DNA of 64,000 nucleotides from an uncultured Winogradskyella sp. (GCA_913055905.1 CAJXLB010000001.1:496001-560000), one strand, 5' to 3'; positions 43,831 to 53,013 are shown, counted from the stretch's first letter. Notes: a model not told the origin generated them from the sequence alone. Translations and numbers: made by a program.

Positions 43831-44177
43831 CTATCTTTTTTCACTAAAGCAAAGAAGTCACCTTCTAAGGGTAAATAGCCTTGGTCATACACAAAATAGT
43901 ATGTGGCTCCTGCTTTTGTGACGTAGATGCTGGTAAATAGGTTAAAATCGAATCCCTTATTAGCTAACTTACTTCTTGGACATTTTGTAGTTTTTTTGGG
44001 ATTGAGAGATTGGAGTATGCGATAATTTTTTCGCAAACGATTGTTGGTGTTGCGCACAATTTTAGAGCTGTCTTTGTTGAGCCTGTTATTATGTGCATTT
44101 CTACAGGCGTCACTGCAGAATTTTTTATCCGCTCTTCCAAAAATTTTATCTCCACACTCTGGACACGTTCGCTTCAT
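43827..44177 (-). CDS. small zinc-ribbon hypothetical protein
   Basis: A 116-residue protein with an N-terminal treble of cysteines, CPECGDK and FCSDACRNAHNN (Cys 5, 8, 21, 25), that looks like a Zn ribbon. A basic middle (RNTNNRLRKNYRIL) and a C-terminal strand region (TYYFVYDQGYLPLEGD) follow. It resembles the small DUF2116-like Zn-finger proteins in its first half only. A nucleic-acid-binding role is suggested by the basic segment, not shown. Confidence 0.7.
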   Translation of the reverse strand: MKRTCPECGDKIFGRADKKFCSDACRNAHNNRLNKDSSKIVRNTNNRLRKNYRILQSLNPKKTTKCPRSKLANKGFDFNLFTSIYVTKAGATYYFVYDQGYLPLEGDFFALVKKDS

Positions 44178-44284
44178 TATAGACTTAGATTATGTTTTAA
44201 AGATAATAAATCTAAATTTTTAAAGACCTAATAGCATAGGTTTCATAACCTTACAAACGTTGGTTTCGATTTATGAAGGCTTTA

Positions 44285-44917
44285 TTACAATTTAAATTCT
44301 GTAGTTGAGCCATCAAAAAAGATGTGAGGATAGTGCTCTTTAACGTTAGCCTTCATAAAGTCTAAAGGCACATCTTCGAAGTAGCCGTAATCCTCTAGAT
44401 ATTCCATGAATAGACTACCGTCACTATTAAATTGTTGGAGAAAAGAGTCATTTTCGCCATCAAACTCTAATGGTTCTACATTAAATTTTTCACAGAGGGT
44501 TTTGTTAAAAGCTGGTGACATTTTGAGCCACTTTCCATTGATTTTTGCGTTTACCATCCCATGAGGCGTTAACTCATTTGACCCAAACTTTTCGTTAAGG
44601 CGTTCTACAGCTAAATGGTTCTTTACCTTACCAAGGTGTAAACGCGCTGGAATGTTTACCGCTCGCAAGAGAGCAATGAGTAAAATAGACTTTTCAACAC
44701 AGTTTCCAGATGTTTTTTCAGCGATTTTACTGGCCTTAAAACTTTCTTGAGAGAGACTAATGGTGTAAGGGTCGTATAACCACTTGTCGCGAACAAAGTT
44801 ATAAAGGGAAACTACCTTTTCTTTATCTGGAAGCGATACTACATCTAATCCATCGAGTAAGCGTTGAATAGTGTCGCTTTTATAATCAAAAAAGTATGTA
44901 GGTTGAAGATATGACAT
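44285..44917 (-). CDS. transglutaminase-like domain protein
   Basis: A 210-residue protein with the transglutaminase/protease-like fold. The nucleophile lies in EKTSGNCVEKSILLIALLR (Cys73) and the catalytic His in TPHGMVNAKINGKW (His119). At the position where the family has Asp (usually DPT after the strand), this protein has LKMSPAF, so the third triad residue is missing or shifted. It may be a peptidase of reduced activity or a binding protein. I start at the ATG at 44915-44917 (MSYLQPTYFF). Confidence 0.78.
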   Translation of the reverse strand: MSYLQPTYFFDYKSDTIQRLLDGLDVVSLPDKEKVVSLYNFVRDKWLYDPYTISLSQESFKASKIAEKTSGNCVEKSILLIALLRAVNIPARLHLGKVKNHLAVERLNEKFGSNELTPHGMVNAKINGKWLKMSPAFNKTLCEKFNVEPLEFDGENDSFLQQFNSDGSLFMEYLEDYGYFEDVPLDFMKANVKEHYPHIFFDGSTTEFKL

Positions 44918-44984
44918 GTTCAAAAATAGCAAATGTGTTTGTAAGTGTTGTCATTACAAACTTTATGTTAAGTAAAACAGATGC

Positions 44985-45329
44985 TTACAGCAATCCTATG
45001 CCGAATAATATGGCAAGGCAGCTACTTAATATAATAATTATCACGTTAAAAATTCGCCAGGATGTATTGAGTCGATTTATACTCGAGCCGCTCAGAATTA
45101 TGGCCAGGATGCAACATATTATTCCTAAATAAACAATGTCCCATCTTCCGTGCAGGAAACGAGGAAAGTAGGCTTTAAAAGCATCAACACGCTCCATTTG
45201 GTTTTGCCCTTGATTATACACAAAAACCCATAAACTATAAAAAGTTAATGGAGTTAGTGCACACAATAGACTAAAAATGGAAATTACCTTCCATTTTAAT
45301 TCGCCTCTATTTTTGTTTTTAATGGCCAT
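44985..45329 (-). CDS. small integral membrane protein
   Basis: A 114-residue protein with three clear hydrophobic helices: VISIFSLLCALTPLTFYSLW, IVYLGIICCILAIIL and VIIIILSSCLAILFGIGLL. Between the first two lies a polar loop (YNQGQNQMERVDAFKAYFPR). No family is recognised. It is in the same orientation as the transglutaminase-like gene, 67 bp upstream of it. Confidence 0.7.
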   Translation of the reverse strand: MAIKNKNRGELKWKVISIFSLLCALTPLTFYSLWVFVYNQGQNQMERVDAFKAYFPRFLHGRWDIVYLGIICCILAIILSGSSINRLNTSWRIFNVIIIILSSCLAILFGIGLL

Positions 45330-45514
45330 ATTCCTTTAGTAGAATAACTTGATTTTTATGACGCAAATCGACTCATATGCATAAATAAAACAGCGTTTAA
45401 TTATTTTTTAATTAAATCTGAGGGTTAATTTCCCTTTAGGTTTAGTAAGCACAAAAAGTTAACTGCCTACTTTGTTCTAATATAGCTGAAAATAATGACT
45501 ATTATCATCACCTT

Positions 45515-46669
45515 CTACGAGACAATAGTTCTCGGAATATGTAGTGGTAATTGCGTTAATAATTCGTAATTAATGACTTGACTGTAGTCGCTAAAGGAGG
45601 ATACGGTTATTTCAAGATCACCTTGATTACCAATAAGAACAACGTCGTCCCCTTTGTCAATTTCTGGGGCTTCTGTAATATCTACTGCGAGCATATTCAT
45701 ATTCACGGTTCCAATGACGTCTAGGCGCTGCCCTCTAATAAGCACTTTTCCACGGTTACTCAAAGACCTGTTGTAGCCTGCTGCATAACCAACTGGTAGT
45801 ATAGCTATTTTAGTAGGCTGATTTGTAAAAAACGAAGTGCCATAGCCAATGAATTTTCCAGGTTTTACCGTCTTAATATCCATAACCTTGGTTTTCCAAG
45901 ACACAATGCGTTGCAACGGGTTTTGATACACTTTTTTCTTATTGATGTAATGTACCCAGATTTCTTCAGTAGGGAAAAACCCATACTGCATAATGCCCAC
46001 CCTAACCAAATCATAGCGTGTTTTGGGATATCGTATGGTAGCTGCCGAGCTAGCCATGTGTATTTTGGGTGCTGTATCAAAGCTTTGGTCAACGGTTTTT
46101 AGAATTTTCTTGAATTTCTTTTGCTGATCCCTAATGCGCTTGTAATTAGCAATGCTTTCGGCACCAGCCAGATGTGTACAAATGCCCTTAACTTCTAGGT
46201 GAGGTTTGTGGTCTTTTATTTCAGACAGCACTGTTTTTAATTCATTTGTCTCAAATCCCGTTCGGTTCATGCCTGTTTCTACTTCGATATGAACACGTGC
46301 TGGTTTTCCAATTTTTTTGGCAATCTCAATCGCAGCGAGGAGGCGGTCCTTTTCAAAGACATAAAATTCGATATCATTTTCAATAGCCCATGCCAATTGA
46401 TTATGGTCTATCATGCACATAATCATTATCGTGCTATCGTCATGGGGAATAGTGTTATACAGTTCGTAAGCCTCATGAGCATCAGAGACGCTAAAATGAC
46501 GCACACCATATTTGTAGGCTAGTGGACAGTAGTTTTTAATACCATGACCGTAAGCATTCCCTTTGACTACTGCCGAAAAAATGACGTCATCACCGATTAG
46601 ATTCTTAATGAATTGAATATTATTTGCTATGGCAGATTCTGATAGTTCTATATAAGACGTTGGTGTCAT
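45515..46669 (-). CDS. alr: alanine racemase
   Basis: Interconverts L- and D-alanine for peptidoglycan. The PLP lysine is K36 in AVVKGNAYGHG. The C-terminal domain has LPVGYAAGYNRSLSNRG with the catalytic Tyr (canonical VGYADGYPR, here with Asp replaced by Ala) and IGTVNMNMLAVDI with the Met near the PLP phosphate. At 384 residues it is of normal length. Its ATG overlaps the stop of the M20 amidohydrolase gene by 4 bp, an unusual partner. Racemisation of another amino acid cannot be excluded. Confidence 0.9.
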   Translation of the reverse strand: MTPTSYIELSESAIANNIQFIKNLIGDDVIFSAVVKGNAYGHGIKNYCPLAYKYGVRHFSVSDAHEAYELYNTIPHDDSTIMIMCMIDHNQLAWAIENDIEFYVFEKDRLLAAIEIAKKIGKPARVHIEVETGMNRTGFETNELKTVLSEIKDHKPHLEVKGICTHLAGAESIANYKRIRDQQKKFKKILKTVDQSFDTAPKIHMASSAATIRYPKTRYDLVRVGIMQYGFFPTEEIWVHYINKKKVYQNPLQRIVSWKTKVMDIKTVKPGKFIGYGTSFFTNQPTKIAILPVGYAAGYNRSLSNRGKVLIRGQRLDVIGTVNMNMLAVDITEAPEIDKGDDVVLIGNQGDLEITVSSFSDYSQVINYELLTQLPLHIPRTIVS

Positions 46670-47814
46670 GAATTTAATTGGTTCTTTATGATGGTTTGAA
46701 ACATGCGAATTCCAGTAGCTGTGATGTCATCTGGAAAATCATAGTCCGGATTGTGTAAGGCTGGCGTTTCTTTCCCAGCACCTAGCCCAAACATCGCACC
46801 CTTATAATTTTGAGTGAATAGCCCAAAGTCTTCGCCCCATTTAAAAGGTGCGCTCAATGCGTGAAGCTTCAAATTATTCTGCTTCGCCGCACGTTCAATA
46901 TGTAAAACAGCTTCAGGATGATTAAGGTTGGCTTTAAAAATTTGGGTATAGCTAATTTCTGGTGTTAGTTGGGCTTTTTTACTGCTTTCCGCTACAAAAT
47001 TTTCGATAGCCTTACAGGTTTTGTCCATAAGTGCTGTGGACCAACTTCTTAGCGTAAGATGTACCTCTCCATAGCCAGCAGAAATACCATAGTTCTTACC
47101 GCCCAGATTGACATGGATTGGTGTGGCCAGAAAGAAATCTTCAACCTTTGGGTCATTATTGGTGAGCTTCTCTGCCAATTGTAAGATGCTTGCTATAGTT
47201 GAAGCTGGATTAAAGCCATTTTCGGGTTCTGCGGCATGAGCTGTTTTCCCCTTCAATTTAATTATAATGCTTTTTACGTTACTTGTAAATTCATTGGCTT
47301 TAACAACAATCATATTTTTATCAAAACCAGGAAGATTGTGTAGTGCAAAGCAAAAATCTATATGAACATTGCGTAAAGCACTATCTGTTAGAACTTTCTC
47401 GGCGCCTTCTCCAGTTTCTTCCGCTGGTTGAAACAAGAGCAAAACCTTACCCTTAGCTATAGGATGCTTACTTAGTTCCACAGCCAAGCCTAATAATATT
47501 GTAGTGTGACCGTCATGGCCACATTTGTGGGAAACGCCTTGTATCTGTGACTTATGCTTAAACGTGTTGGTTTCCTGTATGGGCAAAGCATCGATATCTC
47601 CTCGAATTAAAATTGTTGGCCCTCCTATTTTACTATCAAACAAAGCTGTAACGCCTGTTTTGGCAACGGTTGAACAATGAGCATTTGTATGTGAGGATAT
47701 AAATTCTAGGATACGCTGTTGCGTTCCATGTTCTTGACCTGAAACTTCAGGATATTGGTGCAATTCTTTACGTATACTGATAAGAGTTTCGGTCAAGGCT
47801 TTTTCCATTGCCAT
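46666..47814 (-). CDS. M20-family amidohydrolase (N-acyl amino acid hydrolase type)
   Basis: A 382-residue metal-dependent amidohydrolase. The metal ligands are in SHKCGHDGHTTILLGL (C98, H100, H103) and PAEETGEGAEKVL, with a final His in LHNPDYDFPDD. The Cys in the first motif is typical of the M20D branch (hippurate hydrolase, IAA-amino acid hydrolase, N-acetyl-diaminopimelate deacetylase). The small dimerisation domain is present (ANEFTSNVKSIIIKLKGK). It is translationally coupled to alr, hinting at use of an N-acylated amino acid. Confidence 0.88.
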   Translation of the reverse strand: MAMEKALTETLISIRKELHQYPEVSGQEHGTQQRILEFISSHTNAHCSTVAKTGVTALFDSKIGGPTILIRGDIDALPIQETNTFKHKSQIQGVSHKCGHDGHTTILLGLAVELSKHPIAKGKVLLLFQPAEETGEGAEKVLTDSALRNVHIDFCFALHNLPGFDKNMIVVKANEFTSNVKSIIIKLKGKTAHAAEPENGFNPASTIASILQLAEKLTNNDPKVEDFFLATPIHVNLGGKNYGISAGYGEVHLTLRSWSTALMDKTCKAIENFVAESSKKAQLTPEISYTQIFKANLNHPEAVLHIERAAKQNNLKLHALSAPFKWGEDFGLFTQNYKGAMFGLGAGKETPALHNPDYDFPDDITATGIRMFQTIIKNQLNS

Positions 47815-47917
47815 AGTATAAAGATTTTATGGTAATTTCAAAAACTTACTTTGGTAAAAAGCTCTCTTTTTAGAATACTTTTTGTTGCCCATACTTTCAC
47901 AAAGCCCTAATCTAGGT

Positions 47918-48493
47918 CTAGACCATGGCGAGAAAATTCTGTAAAATAGTAAGGCCGTCATTACCTTCTTGCAACTCTTCAGGGTGAAATTGGGATGCGT
48001 AGATTAATTTATTTTCGTGACGAATCACTTCAATCCCATCCGAGGAAATGGCTAGTGGAATTAATCCCTTGCCTAAATGTTCTATGGCGATATGATGATA
48101 TTCAAATGCACGAAGCTCCAAAGTCTTTAAAGACTTAAAGATGGGATCATCTTTTAGTATGGTTATACGATTAATACCGCGGCGGTAGTCTTTAAGTAGC
48201 CTGAAGTCTGAATCATAAGCTGCTCCAATAACCTGAAACCCTTCACATATTCCAAAAATCGGGATATTGGATTCGCGGATTATTTTAATTTCGTTTTTAA
48301 AGGATTCCTTACTTTCAGCGACCTCAGCAAGTCCTCCTCCTCCCGATAAGACAATACAATCAAACCTATTGGTATCTTCAGGTTTTACCGCTTGAAAGTC
48401 AATAATCTCTATGTCGTAATGACTCAAAGCTCTCTCTAAGTCAGCTATAAAATGAGTCATATTGTTTATAATGAGAATGCTCTTTGCTTTCAT
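47918..48493 (-). CDS. class I glutamine amidotransferase domain protein
   Basis: A 191-residue stand-alone triad amidotransferase. The nucleophile Cys83 is in IFGICEGFQVIG, and the His-Glu pair is in ASQFHPEEL. VLSGGGGLAEV forms the oxyanion region. The elbow reads GICEG rather than GICYG/GICLG. Size fits the glutaminase subunits of GMP, anthranilate or aminodeoxychorismate synthases, but no synthase partner is adjacent, so the acceptor is unknown. A gamma-glutamyl hydrolase-type activity is an alternative. Confidence 0.82.
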   Translation of the reverse strand: MKAKSILIINNMTHFIADLERALSHYDIEIIDFQAVKPEDTNRFDCIVLSGGGGLAEVAESKESFKNEIKIIRESNIPIFGICEGFQVIGAAYDSDFRLLKDYRRGINRITILKDDPIFKSLKTLELRAFEYHHIAIEHLGKGLIPLAISSDGIEVIRHENKLIYASQFHPEELQEGNDGLTILQNFLAMV

Positions 48494-48528
48494 TCGTATA
48501 GTTTCAAATTGAGGAGCTCAATGGCTTT

Positions 48529-49851
48529 TTAGGGGTGTATTTTATTTGTTTTGTTCTTTCTGGTGTAAATCCAAGCGCCAGAACCTAATATGAGATACAG
48601 AAAAATAATGATTAACATTTCTTCCCATTTTGTAGTAAATTCATAATACAAAATCAGTAGTCCGCCAACACCTAAGCCTATTACTGAGAATGCCGTTAAA
48701 AATTTAGATGAATTGGTTTTATCTCTAATCTTAAAATTGGCAACCGCCATTAGCAATGAAACAAGCAAAAATGTAATACTGCCAAATTCTAGAATAAGTT
48801 CAAGACCGCCCAAAAAGATTAAAATACTCGCCATAATGGCCATACCAATAATGGCGTTCTGAGGAATATTATTCTTTCTGGAGGCGAGCCAACTTGGGAA
48901 ATAACCATCTTTAGCTATCACAGAAAGTTGTCTAGAAGACCCAAAAACAGTACCACTTATAGCGCTACTTGTGGCTAATACAGCTCCAATAATTACGAGA
49001 TTTGTTCCCAATGTTCCTAGAATATTACCAGCACCAGCCGCAAGGGCATATTCTTTATTGTTAATAAGATCATCCTTGGGTATGGCGAATAAAGCGCCTA
49101 ACGCAATCACAACGTAGATTAAAACGGCTAGCGCAATGGCTGTATAAATGGCACGCGGAATATTTTTTTCGGGATGGGCCATTTCGCTAACAGCATTAAT
49201 AACGAGTTGAAATCCTTCATAGGCAACAAAGGTTATGGAAGAGACAATTAAGATAGTGAGCACGCTGGAATTTTCAGCATCTATTACAATATGCTCCATA
49301 AATGTTCTGAAATCTGTTGTGCCATTCTGAATTAATACGAATGAAATTATCGTTAATAAAACTAGCTTGGTATAGACCATAAGGTCTTCAATTTTACCCA
49401 TACCATTAACGCTCCATACGTTGATTAACGTAAAAACACCAATGACACCGATGGCAATTGCTTTGCGTATCCAAACAGTATCTGCATAAGCCGTGCTGCT
49501 TATGGCATAAGACGAGAAGGTGTAGGCATAAAGAGCTAAAGTACTGATGTACCCAAATATGATAAACCAACCAATTGCAGAAGCTGAAAAACGAGAATTA
49601 GGAAATGTTTTCTTGTAAAAGGCATATGTAGCGCCTTCATCTTTATAATAGAGACCTAACTTAACATAAGAATATGCAGCTAAAGCTGCGATGAAACCGC
49701 CAATGATTATCGCTACAGGAGTTAAATTTCCTATCATGGAAACCGAAACCCCAAGGATGGTAAAAATACCACCACCAACCATACCACCTAGTGCTATGGC
49801 CACAAGTTCTGCAAGACCTAGACTTTTATGTCGTTTACGATGTTGGCCCAC
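48529..49851 (-). CDS. APC-family amino acid permease
   Basis: A 440-residue membrane protein with about twelve helices. Helix 1 has the APC substrate loop ALGGMVGGGIFTILGV. FVAYEGFQLVINAVSEMAHPEKNIPRAI (read as helix 6 and the following loop) and SAISGTVFGSSRQLSVIAKD are typical. It starts with GTG (49849-49851). The substrate is probably an amino acid. The neighbouring amidotransferase, amidohydrolase and racemase genes fit amino-acid metabolism, though gaps of 30-100 bp leave operon membership open. Confidence 0.9.
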   Translation of the reverse strand: MGQHRKRHKSLGLAELVAIALGGMVGGGIFTILGVSVSMIGNLTPVAIIIGGFIAALAAYSYVKLGLYYKDEGATYAFYKKTFPNSRFSASAIGWFIIFGYISTLALYAYTFSSYAISSTAYADTVWIRKAIAIGVIGVFTLINVWSVNGMGKIEDLMVYTKLVLLTIISFVLIQNGTTDFRTFMEHIVIDAENSSVLTILIVSSITFVAYEGFQLVINAVSEMAHPEKNIPRAIYTAIALAVLIYVVIALGALFAIPKDDLINNKEYALAAGAGNILGTLGTNLVIIGAVLATSSAISGTVFGSSRQLSVIAKDGYFPSWLASRKNNIPQNAIIGMAIMASILIFLGGLELILEFGSITFLLVSLLMAVANFKIRDKTNSSKFLTAFSVIGLGVGGLLILYYEFTTKWEEMLIIIFLYLILGSGAWIYTRKNKTNKIHP

Positions 49852-49865
49852 AAACGATTTTTGTT

Positions 49866-50126
49866 CTATAGCTCAAATACATCTTTTGCTACGGCATGGA
49901 AACCACTTTTAATAACAGCGTTTTCAACGTCTTTTACATCTACTACTTCTTTGGTATGTACTGTAAATTCTAGAGGAAATACTTCTGGATTCAGAATGAC
50001 ATCTTTCACACCCTTAACCGCTAAGACTCGTTTTTTAATTTTTTTCAAGTCTTCAATTGATTCTGCATTGGTGCCAAATATTTTACCGTAGTTTCCTGGG
50101 ATTATGTTTTCGGAGAGTAAGCTCAT
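49866..50126 (-). CDS. HMA-like ferredoxin-fold protein lacking CxxC
   Basis: An 86-residue protein whose second half follows the heavy-metal-associated beta-alpha-beta-beta-alpha-beta layout: IKKRVLAVKGVKDVILN, FPLEFTVHTKEVVDVKDVEN and AVIKSGFHAVAKD. The metal-binding MxCxxC loop is absent; there are no cysteines at all. It is therefore unlikely to carry copper and may be a divergent fold relative. It precedes the APC permease gene by 14 bp and may be cotranscribed. Confidence 0.72.
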   Translation of the reverse strand: MSLLSENIIPGNYGKIFGTNAESIEDLKKIKKRVLAVKGVKDVILNPEVFPLEFTVHTKEVVDVKDVENAVIKSGFHAVAKDVFEL

Positions 50127-50280
50127 ATCTTTAATATCCTTTAGATTAATTTGCTATTTGTTCTGTAAACTGAAACTATGTTCTGAACAATATATCATAT
50201 GCAAATTCAGTTAAATTTAAGAAATATAAAATGATTAATGTCATCTTTATAAAGACACGACCAACTGAATTTAATACTTT

Positions 50281-50333
50281 ATGAATACGCGAAACACGAA
50301 TACGACTAGCTGTAGCTGAATGGCGAGGTTCAT
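50281..50333. repeat. degenerate structured intergenic repeat
   Basis: GCGAAACACGAATACGAC at 50289-50306 matches GCGAGACACGAGCACGAC at 63024-63041 in 15 of 18 positions, with three transitions. The outer ends ATGAA (50281) and TTCAT (50329) are complementary, so the segment can fold into a hairpin. It lies 2 bp after the stop side of the small exported protein gene. Confidence 0.45.
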
Positions 50334-50335
50334 GG

Positions 50336-50689
50336 TCACTTCATTTTCTCAAAGTTTACTCTGGCTTTTGCGCTACTGTTATCGTCAGTGTCAAAATAAA
50401 GTTCGTAGCCTTTAAGTAAGTTTACCTTTTTTGTTTCTCCTTTTGCGATTGGAATTGTCTTTACAATTTCTCCGTTGCTTTGAACCCTTATCGAAAAAGT
50501 ACGGCTACCAATATTATCTACTATGGCTATACAGTTTTGCCCAGCAAAAGGGTTTTTAGCACCATCTTGCCCAGGGCCTTTGCCAGTGATGCACATACTT
50601 TGAGAGGCTTTCAGTTCAAGTTCGGTCTGGGCAAAGCCGCAATAGTTTACCAGTACGCTTAAGCTAAATAGAAGGAGTAAGGATTTCAT
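50336..50689 (-). CDS. small exported hypothetical protein
   Basis: A 117-residue protein with a signal peptide (MKSLLLLFSLSVLVNYCGFA) and a beta-rich body. CITGKGPGQDGAKNPFAGQN and CIAIVDNIGSRTFSIRVQ contain two cysteines that could form a disulfide. No known domain. A structured repeat sits directly beyond its stop codon. Confidence 0.65.
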   Translation of the reverse strand: MKSLLLLFSLSVLVNYCGFAQTELELKASQSMCITGKGPGQDGAKNPFAGQNCIAIVDNIGSRTFSIRVQSNGEIVKTIPIAKGETKKVNLLKGYELYFDTDDNSSAKARVNFEKMK

Positions 50690-50719
50690 GGTTCAATCGT
50701 TTATGAGGTTGTTAAGAGT

Positions 50720-51085
50720 TTAGTTTTGGCGTAAGATTTTTTCCATTTTACGGCCTTTGGCCAACTCATCTACCAATTTGTCTAAATATCTCACGTTTTG
50801 TGTTAGCGGAAATTCAATGTCCTCAACCCGATATCCACAAATGACCCCTTTAATCAAGTTGGTATTTGGGTGTAATGTGGCGTTTTCAAAAAATGTTTCA
50901 AAGGTTACTTTTTCATCGATTAGTTCCTGTAGTTTCGCCTCATCATAACCAGTAAGCCATTCGATAACCTCGAATAACTCCGCCTTGGTTCGACCTTTCT
51001 TTTCAATTTTTGTGACATAATGTGGAAACACAGATGCAAAGGTCATTTTTGCGATTCGGTCATTTTGTTTGGCTGTAACTTTCAT
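50720..51085 (-). CDS. DUF2200 family protein
   Basis: A 121-residue cytoplasmic protein matching the DUF2200 pattern: [16 protein letters not shown]-like [59 protein letters not shown] and a final MEKILRQ. The family has no assigned function. It is 30 bp upstream of the exported protein gene on the same strand. Confidence 0.85.
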   Translation of the reverse strand: MKVTAKQNDRIAKMTFASVFPHYVTKIEKKGRTKAELFEVIEWLTGYDEAKLQELIDEKVTFETFFENATLHPNTNLIKGVICGYRVEDIEFPLTQNVRYLDKLVDELAKGRKMEKILRQN

Positions 51086-51192
51086 ACGTATTGATATTTT
51101 AGAGTTGGCACGATGAGCCTTTAGTTTTAGAGACCCTACGTTTTCTTGCCGTTAGTTCTAAAGTTACCAAGAAGAAACCAAAGTTGATGGCT

Positions 51193-51579
51193 TTATTTCA
51201 AAGATTTTTTCTTGAGATAATGGTGAACCAGAAATAGGACTCCAATAAGGATAAAAGGAAATGTTATCGTTAATACAATCAATAGGCTCATTCCTACAGA
51301 GTGATTCATGGCATAATTATGATTGTAAATAAAGGGTGTAAAACCAATACCAATGAGGGTGAATAAAATACCACCAATGAATTCTCGTCTCCAAGCAACA
51401 ATAAGAATTAGTGTTAATATTAGCGATGGGATGAGGTGCATCAAAAAATCTCCTAATTGATTCCAAAACGTTTTTTCTGGGTTAAAAGCGTCTAGTGCGA
51501 ATACGCTTATAAAAAGAATGGCCAAAATACCAATTACTCTTGGCAGCCAGTACAGTATTTTCAAACGTCTATTGGTCAT
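51193..51579 (-). CDS. small membrane protein, conserved in Bacteroidota
   Basis: A 128-residue protein with four hydrophobic helices: LPRVIGILAILFISVFALD, LMHLIPSLILTLILIVAW, FIGGILFTLIGIGFTPFIY and SVGMSLLIVLTITFPFILIG. The pattern RxxxILxxLFISxFALDxF followed by FLMHLIP recurs in small uncharacterised membrane proteins of this phylum (a DUF-only family). It follows the patatin gene by 11 bp. Confidence 0.72.
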   Translation of the reverse strand: MTNRRLKILYWLPRVIGILAILFISVFALDAFNPEKTFWNQLGDFLMHLIPSLILTLILIVAWRREFIGGILFTLIGIGFTPFIYNHNYAMNHSVGMSLLIVLTITFPFILIGVLFLVHHYLKKKSLK

Positions 51580-51590
51580 TTTGGATTGGT

Positions 51591-52358
51591 TTAAAGCAGT
51601 TCATGCTGTTTCAACACCTCTCTAGAAGCTTCGTAACCTTTTGTAATAAGTGCATCTACTTGACTAGTATCAGCTTTATTAAAACCTGTCAAATCTGGTT
51701 TTATAATCAAGTCTGCTTCCTTGGTATGAAAGTCATCAGCTCTTTGCATCAAAAAATGTAGGCTGTGAAGAATAACATCAAGGACATTGGCAGGTTTGGG
51801 ATACGTGTGTTTGGAATTAAGGTCTACCCCAACCACATAGTCATCAGACAATTTTTTTGCTGTGGCGATAGGAACATTTTCAGAAACACCACCGTCTACC
51901 AAAAGTTTTCCATCTAGTTCAACTGGCGTAAAAATCCCAGGGATACTCGTACTTGCCATTATAGCTTTGGCAACAGACCCTTTTTTAAGTACCACCTTTT
52001 TACCATTTACCACATCGGTAGCGACCAGTGCCAGAGGAATAGGCGCATCTTCTATATTTTTATCGCCAATGTGTTTGATAATAAGTTGGCCCAGTTTTTC
52101 ATTGGATAGTAATCCAAACTTGGATAAGGTTATTTTAGAAATATCAATCCAATTTAAATTTGAGGCAATGTCTTTTATGGCATTCCAATCATGGTTAAAA
52201 GCATATAGGGCACCGACTACAGCACCTATGCTGGTACCAGTAACATAATTAACTTTTAAATCCGTTTCACTTAATGCCCTTAAAACACCAATGTGAGCCG
52301 CACCTAAAACAGCACCGCCACCTAGGGCTAGACTTATGGTTTTTGATTGGTTCGTCAT
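51591..52358 (-). CDS. patatin-like phospholipase
   Basis: A 255-residue protein of the RssA/patatin type. The oxyanion loop is LALGGGAVLGAAHIGVL, the nucleophile Ser43 is in VTGTSIGAVVGA (GxSxG), and the catalytic Asp is in LLVDGGVSENVPI (about 155). It lacks a signal peptide and so probably acts in the cytoplasm on lipid acyl esters. It is in one run with the small membrane protein gene. Confidence 0.92.
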   Translation of the reverse strand: MTNQSKTISLALGGGAVLGAAHIGVLRALSETDLKVNYVTGTSIGAVVGALYAFNHDWNAIKDIASNLNWIDISKITLSKFGLLSNEKLGQLIIKHIGDKNIEDAPIPLALVATDVVNGKKVVLKKGSVAKAIMASTSIPGIFTPVELDGKLLVDGGVSENVPIATAKKLSDDYVVGVDLNSKHTYPKPANVLDVILHSLHFLMQRADDFHTKEADLIIKPDLTGFNKADTSQVDALITKGYEASREVLKQHELL

Positions 52359-52409
52359 ATCATACAGGATTTTTGAAAAAGCGTTTTGAGAGTAATCCTC
52401 ATGTGAAAA

Positions 52410-52799
52410 TTAAGATAAGCTGAGTTTTGAGTTGTTTAATACGGTTTTTAAGTTGGCCAAAGATTCTGGCTCAATGTATTGTGTGTTTATTGTTATTGAT
52501 TTTTTGTCTGTTTCAAGGATAATATCACCTGCAAATTGTTTTACGCTCTTTATTTCTTTTAGTTTGAACTTTTTTCCTAAAGGGCCATTAATGGTGATTG
52601 TCCCGTTTTTAACTGTTATGTAGTGGTATTTCCTTTGATAGGCATAGATACCAAGATAGGATAGAGCCATTAGAAGCCAAAAATAATCGAACCAGCGAGT
52701 GCCTTCATCAAAAATCAAAAGGAATAGGAAGTAGATGAGCCAAATAATGCCAAAAGCGAGGTTAAAATTCAATTGTCGTTTTTTAAAACCAATTTTCAT
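52410..52799 (-). CDS. two-helix membrane protein with PH-like tail
   Basis: A 129-residue protein with two membrane helices near the N-terminus (LAFGIIWLIYFLFLLIF and FWLLMALSYLGIYAY). The C-terminal half is beta-rich and cytoplasmic (YHYITVKNGTITINGPLG, IILETDKKSITINTQYI), resembling a bacterial PH domain in layout. No name is assigned. Confidence 0.68.
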   Translation of the reverse strand: MKIGFKKRQLNFNLAFGIIWLIYFLFLLIFDEGTRWFDYFWLLMALSYLGIYAYQRKYHYITVKNGTITINGPLGKKFKLKEIKSVKQFAGDIILETDKKSITINTQYIEPESLANLKTVLNNSKLSLS

Positions 52800-53005
52800 G
52801 ATGTAATGTTAGGCCTTTAAGCTAGTTGAATATTGTGTTTAAATGTTTTTAGCACCACTAGCTATTTACAACATGGAAATTACTACTTTTTAGTCTGCTC
52901 TACAACTAGGAAGTGTTCAAATCTAATTTCGACTATCATTTAGATTCCAAACTATTTCTAAATAGGCCTAATTATTTTTTTTCAACATTAGATTGAAATA
53001 ATAAT

Positions 53006-53013
53006 TATATTCG
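53006..53013 (+). promoter_or_regulatory. degenerate -7 element for the 2OG oxygenase
   Basis: TATATTCG differs from TAnnTTTG at one base and sits 22 bp before the TTG start. A TTTCAA-7-TTGAAA inverted repeat (52980-52998) lies just upstream, where a regulator could bind. Confidence 0.35.

Noticed and set aside
44921-44928. Minus-strand TATTTTTG as the promoter of the transglutaminase-like gene
   Set aside because: Transcription from it would begin at or after the chosen ATG; likely a chance match.
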